Below the pieces are notes generated by a model. It saw only the letters and a list, made by a program, of their open reading frames with translations. It searched no databases and had not been told where the DNA came from. A program made the translations under genes and the position numbers. From Paenibacillus_AP thailandensis (GTDB lineage: Bacteria > Bacillota > Bacilli > Paenibacillales > Paenibacillaceae), in NCBI RefSeq assembly GCF_042685365.1, contig NZ_JBHUMY010000043.1, forward strand, positions 1 through 64,000: 64,000 nt of DNA, read 5' to 3'. Shown here one piece after another: positions 16,427-25,962 of the stretch (position 1 is the first letter of the stretch; every line of letters begins with the position of its first letter).

Positions 16427-19400
16427 TTAATTTGCGTATATCTTCGGCATCTTCTTGAGATCCGCCATAACTTTCGCCACGATGATAGCAGCGTCGCTTC
16501 TTAACAGACGGGCAGTCGGCTCGAACACATAACCGGCTTTTGGATTCGTGCTGTCGATAGCCGAGCCTTGGATATATCCTTTTTTATAGATCGCTAGAAT
16601 GGACGGAACCGCATAATAATCCGCAGACGTCGAATCCTTGAAGGCCTTGGCCAAGGCATCGTTGGCTTTCTTGGCATCGGTCTCGAGCTTCAGTTCCAAT
16701 GCATTGGCCAAGATGACCGCGGCGTCCTGACGGGTAAGCCTCGAGCTTTCGCTGAATTGTCCCGGACTTGTGCCGCGCACGAGGCCGGCTCTGGCTGCGG
16801 TTTCGATGTAACGGTAATCGTAAAGCGACTCCGGATCCTTGGCATTCGCCCGTGCTTCCGAAGAATAAATAAAGGTTAGATCTCCCTCGTAGTTGAGGGG
16901 CAGATCCAGCATGCGGACGATCATCCGTGTAAACTCGCCGCGAGTGACATAGTTGTTGGCTCCGAATTCATCGTCGGGATCTACTGCATTCATGACGCCC
17001 TTCGTGAAAATGGCCTCCATCGCTTCACGAGCATACGAGTGGTTGTTAATATCGTTAAAACCTGTAGAAAGCTTGCCTACAATGTAATAACCGAATTGCC
17101 GGAAAGACGTCGTAATCGTATTCTTTTTGCTATCTACGACTCCGCCGATGTTTTCCCACACTTTTTCGTAAGGATCGAAATAAAACACGGTAATTTGCGT
17201 TCCCGCTCCGGACGAAATGTTGGCGTCGTAAGTCAAGGTCAGCTCGCCGGCAGCGGACGGAACAAGTTCCAGCTCGTCGTCGCGGGTCGTATAGTAGTCT
17301 TCGGGATCCCCGTCAATCAGCGGAAACGGGAACGGATCCATGCCGCGGGTCACCGGATCGTAAGCCGTTGTATTTTCGTCGTCGGCCAGACCTCCGTCTA
17401 TCCATATGAGCGGACTTACTTTAATAAACTGTTGCGCCTGGTCTTCGAACCAATCGGTCATATATTTCTCGCCGATATTCGTCGTCGAGCTTGTATACTT
17501 CGACGGCTTGCTCTCGAACTCGTGGCGGTCGATAATGCCGTCCTCCGGATTCGCAATCGCAAACAGCAAATCGTTCCCGCTGTAGATGCCCGTTACATAA
17601 TCGCTCGCTTCGTTGTAATTCGGTCTAACAAGCTTTGTATTGCTAGGGAAGGTAAGTGTCACGGTGTTATTGAACACCTTATGTGATTTACCCATCGTTT
17701 TCAGCGACTGCGCACCCGGAATATTGGTCGGTTGGTACGACACGGTGAATTCGCCTTCCGTCGTATCCGTACCGCGCGTAATTTCAAACTCGATCTTATT
17801 ATCCTTGTTAGCTTTTAAATCTTTGATCAGAACGCGGAACGCGTTAATATGCTCTTCGTTGTTGCCGTAATCGATATATTGCACTTTCTCGGCCGTTTGC
17901 TTGTTAATGACAATCGATTCCGCGCCCGGGGACGCGATTATGACTTCAACGTAATCTTTGTTCGTTATCCGGTTCTCCGACACCGGCGCAAGGATCGTGT
18001 ACGGAATGGCAACCGGATCCACCTCAAGGCGGTAGCTTGCCGAAGGCCCCGATGTGCCGCTGTTATAGACGGTAAACACGAACGCCACGGAGCTGCCGTC
18101 CTCCGGCATTTCCTGATCTTCAATAATAAAGTAGAAGTATTGGCCGGACATGTCGTAATAAACTTCAAACTCGACGCCGCCGCTGCTAACTTCGTTATCG
18201 CCATTAAATACCCTTTGCGTTTTGCCGTCCTTTACGGCGGTAAATTTGTTCGACAGGTTCCATTCAATATCCGAAGTCAAAGAATCGGACTGCACCTTCA
18301 AAATGTAATTATTCTGCTTGGTGTCCAAAGCGTCCAATTTATCATCGATAGCAGTTTCGGTCTTGCCTAGATCAATAAAGTCGAACGTGCCGTAAACATT
18401 CATATAAGCTTCGGTTGTCGTATATTTGGTCGCTTCTTTCTGAAAATTCGGATCGTTTGCGACCGGCTCCGACTTATCGTTGCTATAAGGGAATACGCCC
18501 GAAGTGCCTTCCACCGGAATGACCGGAAGATTGGTCGGCACGACGTTGACGGTCAACACGCTCTTGTAATTGTTTTTGGACGTATAGATATAAAATTCTA
18601 CGATGTTTTCGCCGTAGATGATAAAGTCCGTGGACGGCTTCGTGTCCATAGTAAACGTCGTTTTCGACGTATCGGTTGCCTTGAGCGGTATTTCCACGTT
18701 GTTCACATACAGAAACACTGTTTGGGTTTTCGAGTTACCCGCTGAGACATCGGCCGAATAAACGAGCTCGTTGGGGTTCGTAATGTTGTAAACCTTCCCA
18801 GTAAAATCACCAAGATCGTCGATAACTTTGTCCAGATTATCCACGGTCGTATCGTAAGATACGTTCATATCATCCGAGATCGAATCGAATTTCACGTATG
18901 GACCGTACAACAGCGTAATCGTTGCCGTTTTGGTTGCGGTCGACACTTGACCGGAATAGCTGGTGCCGTTCAGCTTGAACGTCAAAGTGTTCGAGCCGGT
19001 AGACGAGTTAAACTGGCCGATCTCGATAAAGAGCCTTAGGAACGGCGTCGACACATTGTTCACCGTACGGTACACAACTTGGTAGTGGGCAAGCTGTTTG
19101 TAACTTGCGGCGCCGGTCACTTGGACAAGATTCGCATAACTATTGTCTGTCGGCAATTTGGAGTAATTGCCGATCAGCACTTCCACCCCGGCCGGAACGG
19201 AGTAAATATAGGCGTTCTCCAGATCGGACCCCTGCAAATTGTTGAGTACCGATGGCGATTCGGCTGCCGTACTGTCATATCCGGACAAATAATTGACATC
19301 GTAAATGTAGGCGGTCGCGTTGCTTTGAATAAAGAAGGAAATCGCGTTCGAATATTGATCCTCATCCTCAACGTCATTGCGGCCGACAAATTGAACGGAA

Positions 19401-20512
19401 TAATTATTATCGCCAAACAATAAGCTGGAGGCGATCTCGAATGTAAACGATACGGTAATATAGTCGGTATTCTCGGTCAGATCTTCGGCTTTCACGTCGG
19501 ACGTCACTGAACCGGCGCCCCAGTTCACGTCATTGCCTGCATTCCCGCTTTTGTTTTTCAGGCTGTACTTAAAGCTGCTAAGCAATGCCGACAAATAGGC
19601 TTCAGCCGTTCCAGCGCTGCTGTCATAGCTGACAGGGACGATGGCGCTGCCGGTAAACCTCACTTTTTTCGAACCATCGGTAATATCGGTCGAGAAATTC
19701 AAATTGGAAGCCAACGCGGCCGAATTGCCGTCCGTATCGGAAATGGCGAGGTCGTAGTACGTAATTTCGCCGTTATAGAAAGCCACTTTACGGACCGTAT
19801 CAATGGTCTGCCCATCGCTTTTGATCGAGAACTTAATCTCGTTCATGCCCGCATCCAGTCTCAGAATCGAAGACGTGAACGTATATTCGTCATCCTCGCG
19901 GTATACGTTAAAATCATAGCTGTTGTCGTTATTAACCGTAATCGTAACCGAATCGGCATTAAGCGCTTTGCCGGAGAAAATGACTTCCGCTTCGGTTTCG
20001 CCTTGGCTTTCGGTTGCATAAAGTACGGTCGTGCCGTCTTCCCTCACCGCGAAATCTTCGTTCTCGAACGTCACGAACAAATCGTAAAGCATCGGACTGT
20101 TACGGTATTCGATGTAAATGGACTCAGATACCGTCGAGGAGCCGGATGTGCCTTTGAACGTAATTTTATTCAAGCCCGGGAACAGATCCAAATCCTCGAC
20201 CGTAATGCTTTGGCCTTGGAATGTCATGCCGTCGGTTTGATTCTCGAGGCTGCTGACGACAGTCTCCTTCCCCCCGCTAACGGTCACCTGATAAATGCTG
20301 TACGTAATAGAACTGCTGAGCACATTATTGATTGAGCCTTCCAGCGTAACTCTCTCATTTGATGTGACTCGCGGGCTTCCGGAGTCGGACTTCTCATTCG
20401 GAAAAATAAAGTAAGAGCCTGCAGCCGCGGCCGTATTCGAGCCGAGAAACTGCGGAAGCACGATAGTCAACAGCATGGATAAGGCTAATGTAATGGACAA
20501 GAACTTCTTCAA
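16427..20512 (-). CDS. Giant surface protein with C-terminal SLH domains
   Basis: A 1361-residue secreted protein. Signal peptide: FLSITLALSMLLTIVLPQFLG. A long Thr/Ser/Asn-rich body of repeated Ig-like beta units follows (for example VTLEGSINNVLSSSITYSIY, VRFTGSAIVPVSYDSSAG and NKIEFEITRGTDTTEGEFTV). Three SLH units end the protein at about 1160-1355: YVTRGEFTRMIVRMLDL, RLTRQDAAVILANALEL, RLLRSDAAIIVAKVMADL. The SLH triplet is at the opposite end from the two neighbouring SLH proteins, so the body would project from a C-terminal anchor. TTG 20512 is 9 nt after AGGAGG. Function beyond surface display is unknown. Confidence 0.88.
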   Translation of the reverse strand: MKKFLSITLALSMLLTIVLPQFLGSNTAAAAGSYFIFPNEKSDSGSPRVTSNERVTLEGSINNVLSSSITYSIYQVTVSGGKETVVSSLENQTDGMTFQGQSITVEDLDLFPGLNKITFKGTSGSSTVSESIYIEYRNSPMLYDLFVTFENEDFAVREDGTTVLYATESQGETEAEVIFSGKALNADSVTITVNNDNSYDFNVYREDDEYTFTSSILRLDAGMNEIKFSIKSDGQTIDTVRKVAFYNGEITYYDLAISDTDGNSAALASNLNFSTDITDGSKKVRFTGSAIVPVSYDSSAGTAEAYLSALLSSFKYSLKNKSGNAGNDVNWGAGSVTSDVKAEDLTENTDYITVSFTFEIASSLLFGDNNYSVQFVGRNDVEDEDQYSNAISFFIQSNATAYIYDVNYLSGYDSTAAESPSVLNNLQGSDLENAYIYSVPAGVEVLIGNYSKLPTDNSYANLVQVTGAASYKQLAHYQVVYRTVNNVSTPFLRLFIEIGQFNSSTGSNTLTFKLNGTSYSGQVSTATKTATITLLYGPYVKFDSISDDMNVSYDTTVDNLDKVIDDLGDFTGKVYNITNPNELVYSADVSAGNSKTQTVFLYVNNVEIPLKATDTSKTTFTMDTKPSTDFIIYGENIVEFYIYTSKNNYKSVLTVNVVPTNLPVIPVEGTSGVFPYSNDKSEPVANDPNFQKEATKYTTTEAYMNVYGTFDFIDLGKTETAIDDKLDALDTKQNNYILKVQSDSLTSDIEWNLSNKFTAVKDGKTQRVFNGDNEVSSGGVEFEVYYDMSGQYFYFIIEDQEMPEDGSSVAFVFTVYNSGTSGPSASYRLEVDPVAIPYTILAPVSENRITNKDYVEVIIASPGAESIVINKQTAEKVQYIDYGNNEEHINAFRVLIKDLKANKDNKIEFEITRGTDTTEGEFTVSYQPTNIPGAQSLKTMGKSHKVFNNTVTLTFPSNTKLVRPNYNEASDYVTGIYSGNDLLFAIANPEDGIIDRHEFESKPSKYTSSTTNIGEKYMTDWFEDQAQQFIKVSPLIWIDGGLADDENTTAYDPVTRGMDPFPFPLIDGDPEDYYTTRDDELELVPSAAGELTLTYDANISSGAGTQITVFYFDPYEKVWENIGGVVDSKKNTITTSFRQFGYYIVGKLSTGFNDINNHSYAREAMEAIFTKGVMNAVDPDDEFGANNYVTRGEFTRMIVRMLDLPLNYEGDLTFIYSSEARANAKDPESLYDYRYIETAARAGLVRGTSPGQFSESSRLTRQDAAVILANALELKLETDAKKANDALAKAFKDSTSADYYAVPSILAIYKKGYIQGSAIDSTNPKAGYVFEPTARLLRSDAAIIVAKVMADLKKMPKIYAN

Positions 20513-20723
20513 AGCAATATTCCTCCTGCCTTTCTTTAATTACTGCCCGATTGCTTCATAAAAAAAGCGGATGGTCGAACTCTCCTCCTTTGTAAATTCA
20601 CTGATCCCTAATGACGAATGATAGATATGTATTACTTATATCGGTACCTGTCCGGGAATAGTTTAGGCCACAAAAGACGATAATGCTTTGAAGCCGGCAC
20701 TCGAACAATCCGGATATAACGCG

Positions 20724-20750
20724 AAAAGAGAGAAGGAATGCCCTTCTCTC
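20724..20750 (-). terminator. Terminator after the 939-residue SLH gene
   Basis: GAGAGAAGG-gcatt-CCTTCTCTC followed by TTTTC on the minus strand, 20 bp past the stop codon. Confidence 0.85.
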
Positions 20751-20769
20751 CTCAATCGCCAAAAGAACT

Positions 20770-23589
20770 CTATTCGATGATCGTTTCGGCCGGTTCCTCT
20801 TCCGAGGAACTTTCTTCATTATAATAGTCGTTTACATACGGGCCCGTTGCCGGATCTTCGTTCGTAAACTCATTGATGGCGGTGAACGTAGCCACTCCGT
20901 TCTCAACGGTCATTTCGAATACGATCCAATATAGCTCGTCTCCGCTGCCGGTCGGAACTTCATAGACCTCCGTCGGCTCGACTACGGCTCCTCTGTATAC
21001 TTCAATTTTGGCACCGGAAGTTTTTAATGTTCCCGAACCGGAGTAATGGTGTACATAAAACTTATAAGTACCGTCCCGATCGACGCGGATTGTCGTCGTT
21101 TCCGGTCCGTACGAGGTTACATCGTCAAGGTCCAGGTCTACACGAACGCCTTCTTCCGTGTCATAAACCTTGTTCCCGTACCACGTATGGAATTCGCCTT
21201 CGCCTTCACCCGGTCCGATCAAATGAGAATCGAGATCCTGCGGGTCTTGACCCCATGTGAGCACAATTCTCGTTTCGTTGCCGGCCGGCACGCGGATTGC
21301 CGTTTGGTTCTCGGAAACGTTCTTTTCGTTGACAGCCGCCACACCGATCAAATAAGTCGTTACAAATCCGGTATCGCCGCCGCCAAGCTCGCCGGTATAA
21401 ATGCCCGGAGCGAGATAAATAAAGTATTGGCCGTATTCGTCGGTTTCAACAGTGCCGACGATCTCGCCCTGCGTGTTGTTCAACCCTTTGCGGAACTTGA
21501 TTTGCAAACCGCTTACCGGTTCGCCGTTTACGTCGACGATTGTGCCTCCGAAGCCGGTCAAACGTAAAAGTCCGCTTTGGCTGCCGGCAAATTTCGTTTT
21601 GTTCGCATCGGCTTCGACGGTAACGAACAACGTTTTGCCGTATTCCGTTACCGGGTCAAACGTAAATGTATTGGTGTCCGAATTATATTGCAAATTGTCC
21701 AATTCGACCGGCTCGCCGTCCAGACTCGCCGAAACGATGAAATCGGATAGCGATTCGTCTTCAACGTCACCCGCAAATTCGACTTCTACCTTGCCGTTCG
21801 CAACTTCAATGCCGGAGACGGAAGGATAGACGGCAATGCCCGGCTGCTCGTAAACCGATACGGTGACCGGCACGCTGAATTGATATTCGCCGTAAACGCC
21901 CGTAATATCCGCAACGCCTTCGCCGTTCGCTTTCACGAGACCGTAAGTCACTTCCGCTACGGATACATCCGAGCTGCTCCAGCTTACAAGATTCGTGACG
22001 TTCAAGTAACCGGCGTCGCCTTTAAGGCCTGTCGCAACGATTTGGTACGTCGCTTCCAGTGCCGACAGTTCGACCGAACGCGGCGTATAAGCAACATCGG
22101 TTACGGAAGGATCCGCTGCGATGTTGTTCGGCTGGTTCTCAAACGTTGCGCCTTCGACGTTAATTTCGGCCGTTTCGATCTGTCCTTCGCCAATAAAGGA
22201 AACGACGGCATTTACGATCGCGTAAGCGACGGAAGCGTCCGCATCCAGCTCAAATACCGTACCGAGCGCTTCAGCGAATACTTCAAGATTTCCGATTGCC
22301 GCGCCCGCCGGAACGACGATTTGAGCTTGAGCCGCATGTACGCGTACGTTATCGAACGTACCGTTCAGCGTGACGCTGGCGTTTTGCGGCAGACTGCTTG
22401 TAATTTCAACCGCACCGATTTCGCCCGCATCGGCTGCCGTTTCCAGTACAGCGCCCGATTGAAGCGAAATTTGCTGCACGTTCGTGCCCGATTCCAGAAC
22501 AAGCCGGATGCTTCCGTCCGCTTTGTTCACGATAACCGTAGCAAGAACGGAGTCCGCAATATGAATACTGTTCACGCCGCCGCCATTCACGAAGGTTTGT
22601 CCGGCAACCGTTACGTTATTCAAATAGACATCGCCTTGGCCTACGCCTTCAGAGATGACCAGGTCGCCGCTAATCGTCGTGTCCACCAGCGTAACGTCCG
22701 GCACGGCAATCGTTAACGAGCCGTCCACAGCACCCAGGCTGTATTCGCCGGCTACATTGATAATTTCCGTTTCGGACGGATCCGGAACGGACGGCGTATC
22801 GTTATCGCTGTCGTCGTCGTCATCGTCCTTCTTGTGGCTTTGGCTTTTGGACGCAGTTGTTGTTTCTTCATCCGGCTTTTGGGAAGCCGCCAACGTTTCG
22901 GCCTCGTCCAAGTATGCGGACTTGTTGAAGAAAAACTCGTATGTAAGCCGAGCCAGTCCCTGACGGTCAGCTTTACCCTTTGGATTGAATTTAAAAGAAC
23001 CGTCCGCGACTTCGATGCCTTTAATGAATCCGATGCCGCTGGCAAGGGATACGGACGCTTTGGCCCAGCTCGATACTTGTCCGAAGTCGGTCAAGCCGCT
23101 TCCCGTCGTCAACGAATTCGCCATATCGGACAAACCGAACGCCCGGATAAAGAATACGGCCAGCTCTTCGCGTGTCACCGTATTGCCCGGCGAGAAGGTA
23201 GTGGCCGACGTGCCTTGCGTAATGCCCGATTTAACCAGGGCACCCACGTAGCCGGCATACCATACGCCTTCTTTTACGTCTGTAAATATGTTTGCGGTTT
23301 CGGCATCCTCCTCGAGACCCATTGCAAGAACGATCACTTTAGCCAATTGCGCTCTAGTCATCGATTCCGCAGGCTTGAACGTTCCATCCTCGAAGCCGGA
23401 AATGATTCCTTCGTTAACCAGTGCGGTAATTTCCTGTTTGGCATACGACGAATCGATATCCGACAAAGATACCGCCCCCGCATCCGTTCCGTTCGTTTCC
23501 GCTGCATACAGCTGCGGCGCCATGACGGTTGCAAAGATTGCAAAAACGAGTAATCCCGCCATGCTTTTGAACCAATTGCGTTTGTACAT
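20770..23589 (-). CDS. SLH surface protein with Ig-like, regulatory-like and YfaP/DUF2135-like domains
   Basis: A 939-residue secreted protein. Signal peptide (about 1-29, ending PQLYA), then three SLH units at about 45-230 (SMTRAQLAKVIVLAMGL, TVTREELAVFFIRAFGL, KADRQGLARLTYEFF). An acidic linker with KKDDDDDDSDND leads into a repetitive beta-helix-like region (about 280-500), a Big_2 Ig-like unit (SWSSSDVSVAEVTYGLVKAN), a carboxypeptidase-regulatory-like fold (GTIVDVNGEPVSGLQIKFRK, DEYGQYFIYLAPGIY), and a domain resembling YfaP/DUF2135 (VLTWGQDPQDLDSHLIGP, DGTYKFYVHHYSGSG). It is probably wall-anchored through pyruvylated polymer. The ligand of the C-terminal domains is unknown. Confidence 0.88.
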   Translation of the reverse strand: MYKRNWFKSMAGLLVFAIFATVMAPQLYAAETNGTDAGAVSLSDIDSSYAKQEITALVNEGIISGFEDGTFKPAESMTRAQLAKVIVLAMGLEEDAETANIFTDVKEGVWYAGYVGALVKSGITQGTSATTFSPGNTVTREELAVFFIRAFGLSDMANSLTTGSGLTDFGQVSSWAKASVSLASGIGFIKGIEVADGSFKFNPKGKADRQGLARLTYEFFFNKSAYLDEAETLAASQKPDEETTTASKSQSHKKDDDDDDSDNDTPSVPDPSETEIINVAGEYSLGAVDGSLTIAVPDVTLVDTTISGDLVISEGVGQGDVYLNNVTVAGQTFVNGGGVNSIHIADSVLATVIVNKADGSIRLVLESGTNVQQISLQSGAVLETAADAGEIGAVEITSSLPQNASVTLNGTFDNVRVHAAQAQIVVPAGAAIGNLEVFAEALGTVFELDADASVAYAIVNAVVSFIGEGQIETAEINVEGATFENQPNNIAADPSVTDVAYTPRSVELSALEATYQIVATGLKGDAGYLNVTNLVSWSSSDVSVAEVTYGLVKANGEGVADITGVYGEYQFSVPVTVSVYEQPGIAVYPSVSGIEVANGKVEVEFAGDVEDESLSDFIVSASLDGEPVELDNLQYNSDTNTFTFDPVTEYGKTLFVTVEADANKTKFAGSQSGLLRLTGFGGTIVDVNGEPVSGLQIKFRKGLNNTQGEIVGTVETDEYGQYFIYLAPGIYTGELGGGDTGFVTTYLIGVAAVNEKNVSENQTAIRVPAGNETRIVLTWGQDPQDLDSHLIGPGEGEGEFHTWYGNKVYDTEEGVRVDLDLDDVTSYGPETTTIRVDRDGTYKFYVHHYSGSGTLKTSGAKIEVYRGAVVEPTEVYEVPTGSGDELYWIVFEMTVENGVATFTAINEFTNEDPATGPYVNDYYNEESSSEEEPAETIIE

Positions 23590-23825
23590 TCCTGTTCTTT
23601 CTCCTCTCGGTCGTGTTGATAAACCTGCAACCCCATGCCTATTAATTTGTTACTATTTTCCCTTTCAACTATCGATAGATAGGTCAAATAGAATAAGGCG
23701 AGAATTATATTACTACACTTCGTGGAAAAATACACCTGCAAATCCAGATACATGTTGTATCGACGTGGTCAAAAAAAGAAGAAACGAGGACGATCGAGCG
23801 ACAGCGGAAAGGGAACCGAAAAAAG
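23590..23825. other. Upstream region of the SLH gene
   Basis: AT-rich sequence before the 939-residue SLH gene, with the small palindrome CTATCGATAG near 23671. I could not fix a promoter and see no gene. Confidence 0.4.
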
Positions 23826-23856
23826 GAAAAAGCCCGATAAATAAAGGTTTATCGGG
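23826..23856 (-). terminator. Second of two tandem terminators after tagO
   Basis: CCCGATAAA-cctta-TTTATCGGG type hairpin followed by CTTTTTCCTTTTTT on the minus strand. With the hairpin at 23875-23928 it isolates the polymer genes from the SLH gene. Confidence 0.85.
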
Positions 23857-23874
23857 TCTAAAAAATCAGCCAAA

Positions 23875-23928
23875 ACAAAAACAGAGATTTGTATCTTCCA
23901 TTGTGCGGAATATACAAAATCTCTGTTT
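23875..23928 (-). terminator. First of two tandem terminators after tagO
   Basis: AAACAGAGATTTTGTAT pairs with ATACAAATCTCTGTTT (one bulge) and is followed by TTTGTTTTGG on the minus strand, just past the tagO stop. Confidence 0.88.
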
Positions 23929-23941
23929 AATTTTGTCGAAT

Positions 23942-25084
23942 TCATTTCGTCCGGGTATTGGCGTCTTCTACTTTAAAACGAAACATCCGGTTTAGTAGAC
24001 TAATAACGGGCCGGCGCGTCTTGTCTACGATGCCGATCAGCTCCGCGCCGATCTGCAAGGAGAACATGACGATGCACACGACGCCGAACGTCACCCAGTT
24101 CGCCGCGCTCGATTGCACGACGGCCGATTGGATAATCGCGAAGCCGCCGAAGATCGCAGCAACGCCCCAAATAATCAGAACCGAGCGGCGATGGCTGAAG
24201 CCCAGATCGCGCAGCCTGTGATGAAGATGTCCCTTGTCCGGCTCGAAGATCGGCCGGTTGTTCAGCTTCCGGCGAATGATGGCGAAGAACGTATCGCTCA
24301 GCGGAACGCCGATGACAAGCAGCGGCGTTACGAACGAAACGATCGTAACCTGCTTGAAGCCAAGCATGGACAAGGTCGCCAGGCTGAAGCCAAGGAACAG
24401 CGAGCCCGAGTCGCCCATGAATATTTTGGCCGGGTGGAAGTTGAAGAACAAGAAGCCTACAATCCCGCCAAGCAGAAGCGCGCTAAGCAGAATGATCGGC
24501 TCAAAGCCCATCAGCGACGCCATGATCAGGATGGTCAGAATGGCGATGCCGGACACGCCGGCCGCAAGCCCGTCCAGCCCGTCGATCAGGTTGATGGCGT
24601 TCGTCACCCCGACGATCCATAGAATCGTCAGCGGGATGGAAATCCACGCCTCGATCGGCTGCATCGCTTCGCCGAACGGAATGTTGACGAGATCGATCTT
24701 TACGCCGAAACCGAAAACGACGACGGAGGCCGCCGCAATCTGGCCGAGCAGCTTGAGCTTGGCGGAAAGCTCGAAGCGGTCGTCAAGCGCTCCCAATATA
24801 ATAATAATTGTTCCGCCGGCGAGCAGCGCCCGGATCAGGTTCATATCGCGAGGACGCAGCAAGCCGTCCGGAATAAACGGAAGGACGATAAAGAAAGCCG
24901 CAACGAAAGCGATATAGATAGCAAGGCCGCCAAGACGCGGCATGATGCGCGTATGGACCTTGCGGTGATTCGGTTTGTCGATGGCGCCGATGCGGAAAGC
25001 GAAGTTCTTCACCAGCGGCGTCATAATAAGAGCTATAATAAGAGCTAATCCAAAGCCTACCGCGTAGACTAATCCTGCAGACAT
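23942..25084 (-). CDS. tagO: Undecaprenyl-phosphate GlcNAc-1-phosphate transferase (TagO/WecA type)
   Basis: A 380-residue polytopic membrane enzyme of the MraY/WecA family with about ten helices. Signature parts: DKPNHRKVHTRIMPRLGG near the N-terminus, VTNAINLIDGLDGLAAGVSG (the catalytic DGLDGL loop), FMGDSGSLFLGF, and the cytoplasmic loop FEPDKGHLHHRLRDLGFSHR. It transfers GlcNAc-1-P to undecaprenyl phosphate and so primes wall teichoic acid or secondary cell-wall polymer. Its neighbours tagA and csaB point to the SLH-binding polymer. ATG start; two tandem terminators close the operon. Confidence 0.95.
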   Translation of the reverse strand: MSAGLVYAVGFGLALIIALIMTPLVKNFAFRIGAIDKPNHRKVHTRIMPRLGGLAIYIAFVAAFFIVLPFIPDGLLRPRDMNLIRALLAGGTIIIILGALDDRFELSAKLKLLGQIAAASVVVFGFGVKIDLVNIPFGEAMQPIEAWISIPLTILWIVGVTNAINLIDGLDGLAAGVSGIAILTILIMASLMGFEPIILLSALLLGGIVGFLFFNFHPAKIFMGDSGSLFLGFSLATLSMLGFKQVTIVSFVTPLLVIGVPLSDTFFAIIRRKLNNRPIFEPDKGHLHHRLRDLGFSHRRSVLIIWGVAAIFGGFAIIQSAVVQSSAANWVTFGVVCIVMFSLQIGAELIGIVDKTRRPVISLLNRMFRFKVEDANTRTK

Positions 25085-25189
25085 TTTCGTGCAACTCCCC
25101 TTTTCTATCTACCGAAATGAATTATACCTCCGGCAGAAAAAGAACTCCAATCCCGTTTACAAGCGATTTTCACGGATTTCCCGCCGTAT

Positions 25190-25951
25190 TTACGGTATTG
25201 GGCGAGGTTTTGTGACGTTATCTTTGTCGCGAAGCACTTTCACGACGAATTTCGGCAGCGCAAGCATTCTTTTGTACCTTTTCGGTTCCTGCAGCAGCCG
25301 GTAGAACCATTCCAGACGCAGTCTCTGGAACAACACCGGAGCCCGCTTCAGCTTGCCCGCGATAATGTCGAAGCTGCCGCCGACGCCCATGATCAGCGGT
25401 ACGCCAAGCTCATGCTTGTACTTTGCGATCCAAGGCTCCTGCGTGTCCGCCCCTCTCGCCACGAACAGCATATCCGGCGCGGCGGCTCGGATTTGCGCCA
25501 CGACCTCGGCATCCTCGGACGGTCCAAAAAATCCGTCCCGCACGCCTACGATGCGAACCTGCGGATACTGCAGCTGAAGCTTCTCGGCCGCCGTCTCGAT
25601 CGTGTCCTTTGTCGTGCCGAGCAAATACACTTTCCAGCGGCGGCGTTCGCCGAACGCCAGCAGCCGGTGCATGAGATCGAAGCCGGCGACGCGTTCCGCG
25701 ACGGGTCTGCCCACGTGGCTGGCCGCCCATACGACGCCCGCGCCGTCCGGCACGATAAGCTCGGCCGTCCGCATCATGCGGTAGTAATCCGGATTGTCCA
25801 GCGCCGACATGATCATAATCGGATTGGCCGTGATGACATGCGTCGTTTTTTTATTGTCAATGGCTTCGATCAAATACTCGACCGTCTCCTCCATGCTCAT
25901 GCTGGAAAAAGGAATGCCGTAGATCGGCACAGTAGGCACTTGTCTGCTCAT
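25190..25951 (-). CDS. tagA: WecG/TagA/CpsF family glycosyltransferase (ManNAc transferase)
   Basis: A 253-residue GT26 enzyme. Conserved motifs are THVITANPIMIMSALDNP, the catalytic-loop Asp in LIVPDGAGVVWA, and VARGADTQEPWIAKY with GVGGSFDIIAGK. TagA adds ManNAc to the GlcNAc-PP-undecaprenol made by TagO. ATG 25951 (MSRQVPTVPIYGIP) is preferred; it starts 11 nt after the csaB stop, so the two are co-translated. The protein has a basic, amphipathic C-terminus (LPKFVVKVLRDKDNVTK), as in membrane-associated TagA enzymes. The donor UDP-ManNAc would come from the epimerase at 59451-60599. Confidence 0.93.
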   Translation of the reverse strand: MSRQVPTVPIYGIPFSSMSMEETVEYLIEAIDNKKTTHVITANPIMIMSALDNPDYYRMMRTAELIVPDGAGVVWAASHVGRPVAERVAGFDLMHRLLAFGERRRWKVYLLGTTKDTIETAAEKLQLQYPQVRIVGVRDGFFGPSEDAEVVAQIRAAAPDMLFVARGADTQEPWIAKYKHELGVPLIMGVGGSFDIIAGKLKRAPVLFQRLRLEWFYRLLQEPKRYKRMLALPKFVVKVLRDKDNVTKPRPIP

Positions 25952-25962
25952 GTTCGAATGAT

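Noticed and set aside
20551..20600. Leader peptide gene before the 1361-residue SLH gene
   Set aside because: An AAAGGAGGAG word is present but no start codon lies at a usable distance; the only nearby ATG frame has seven codons.
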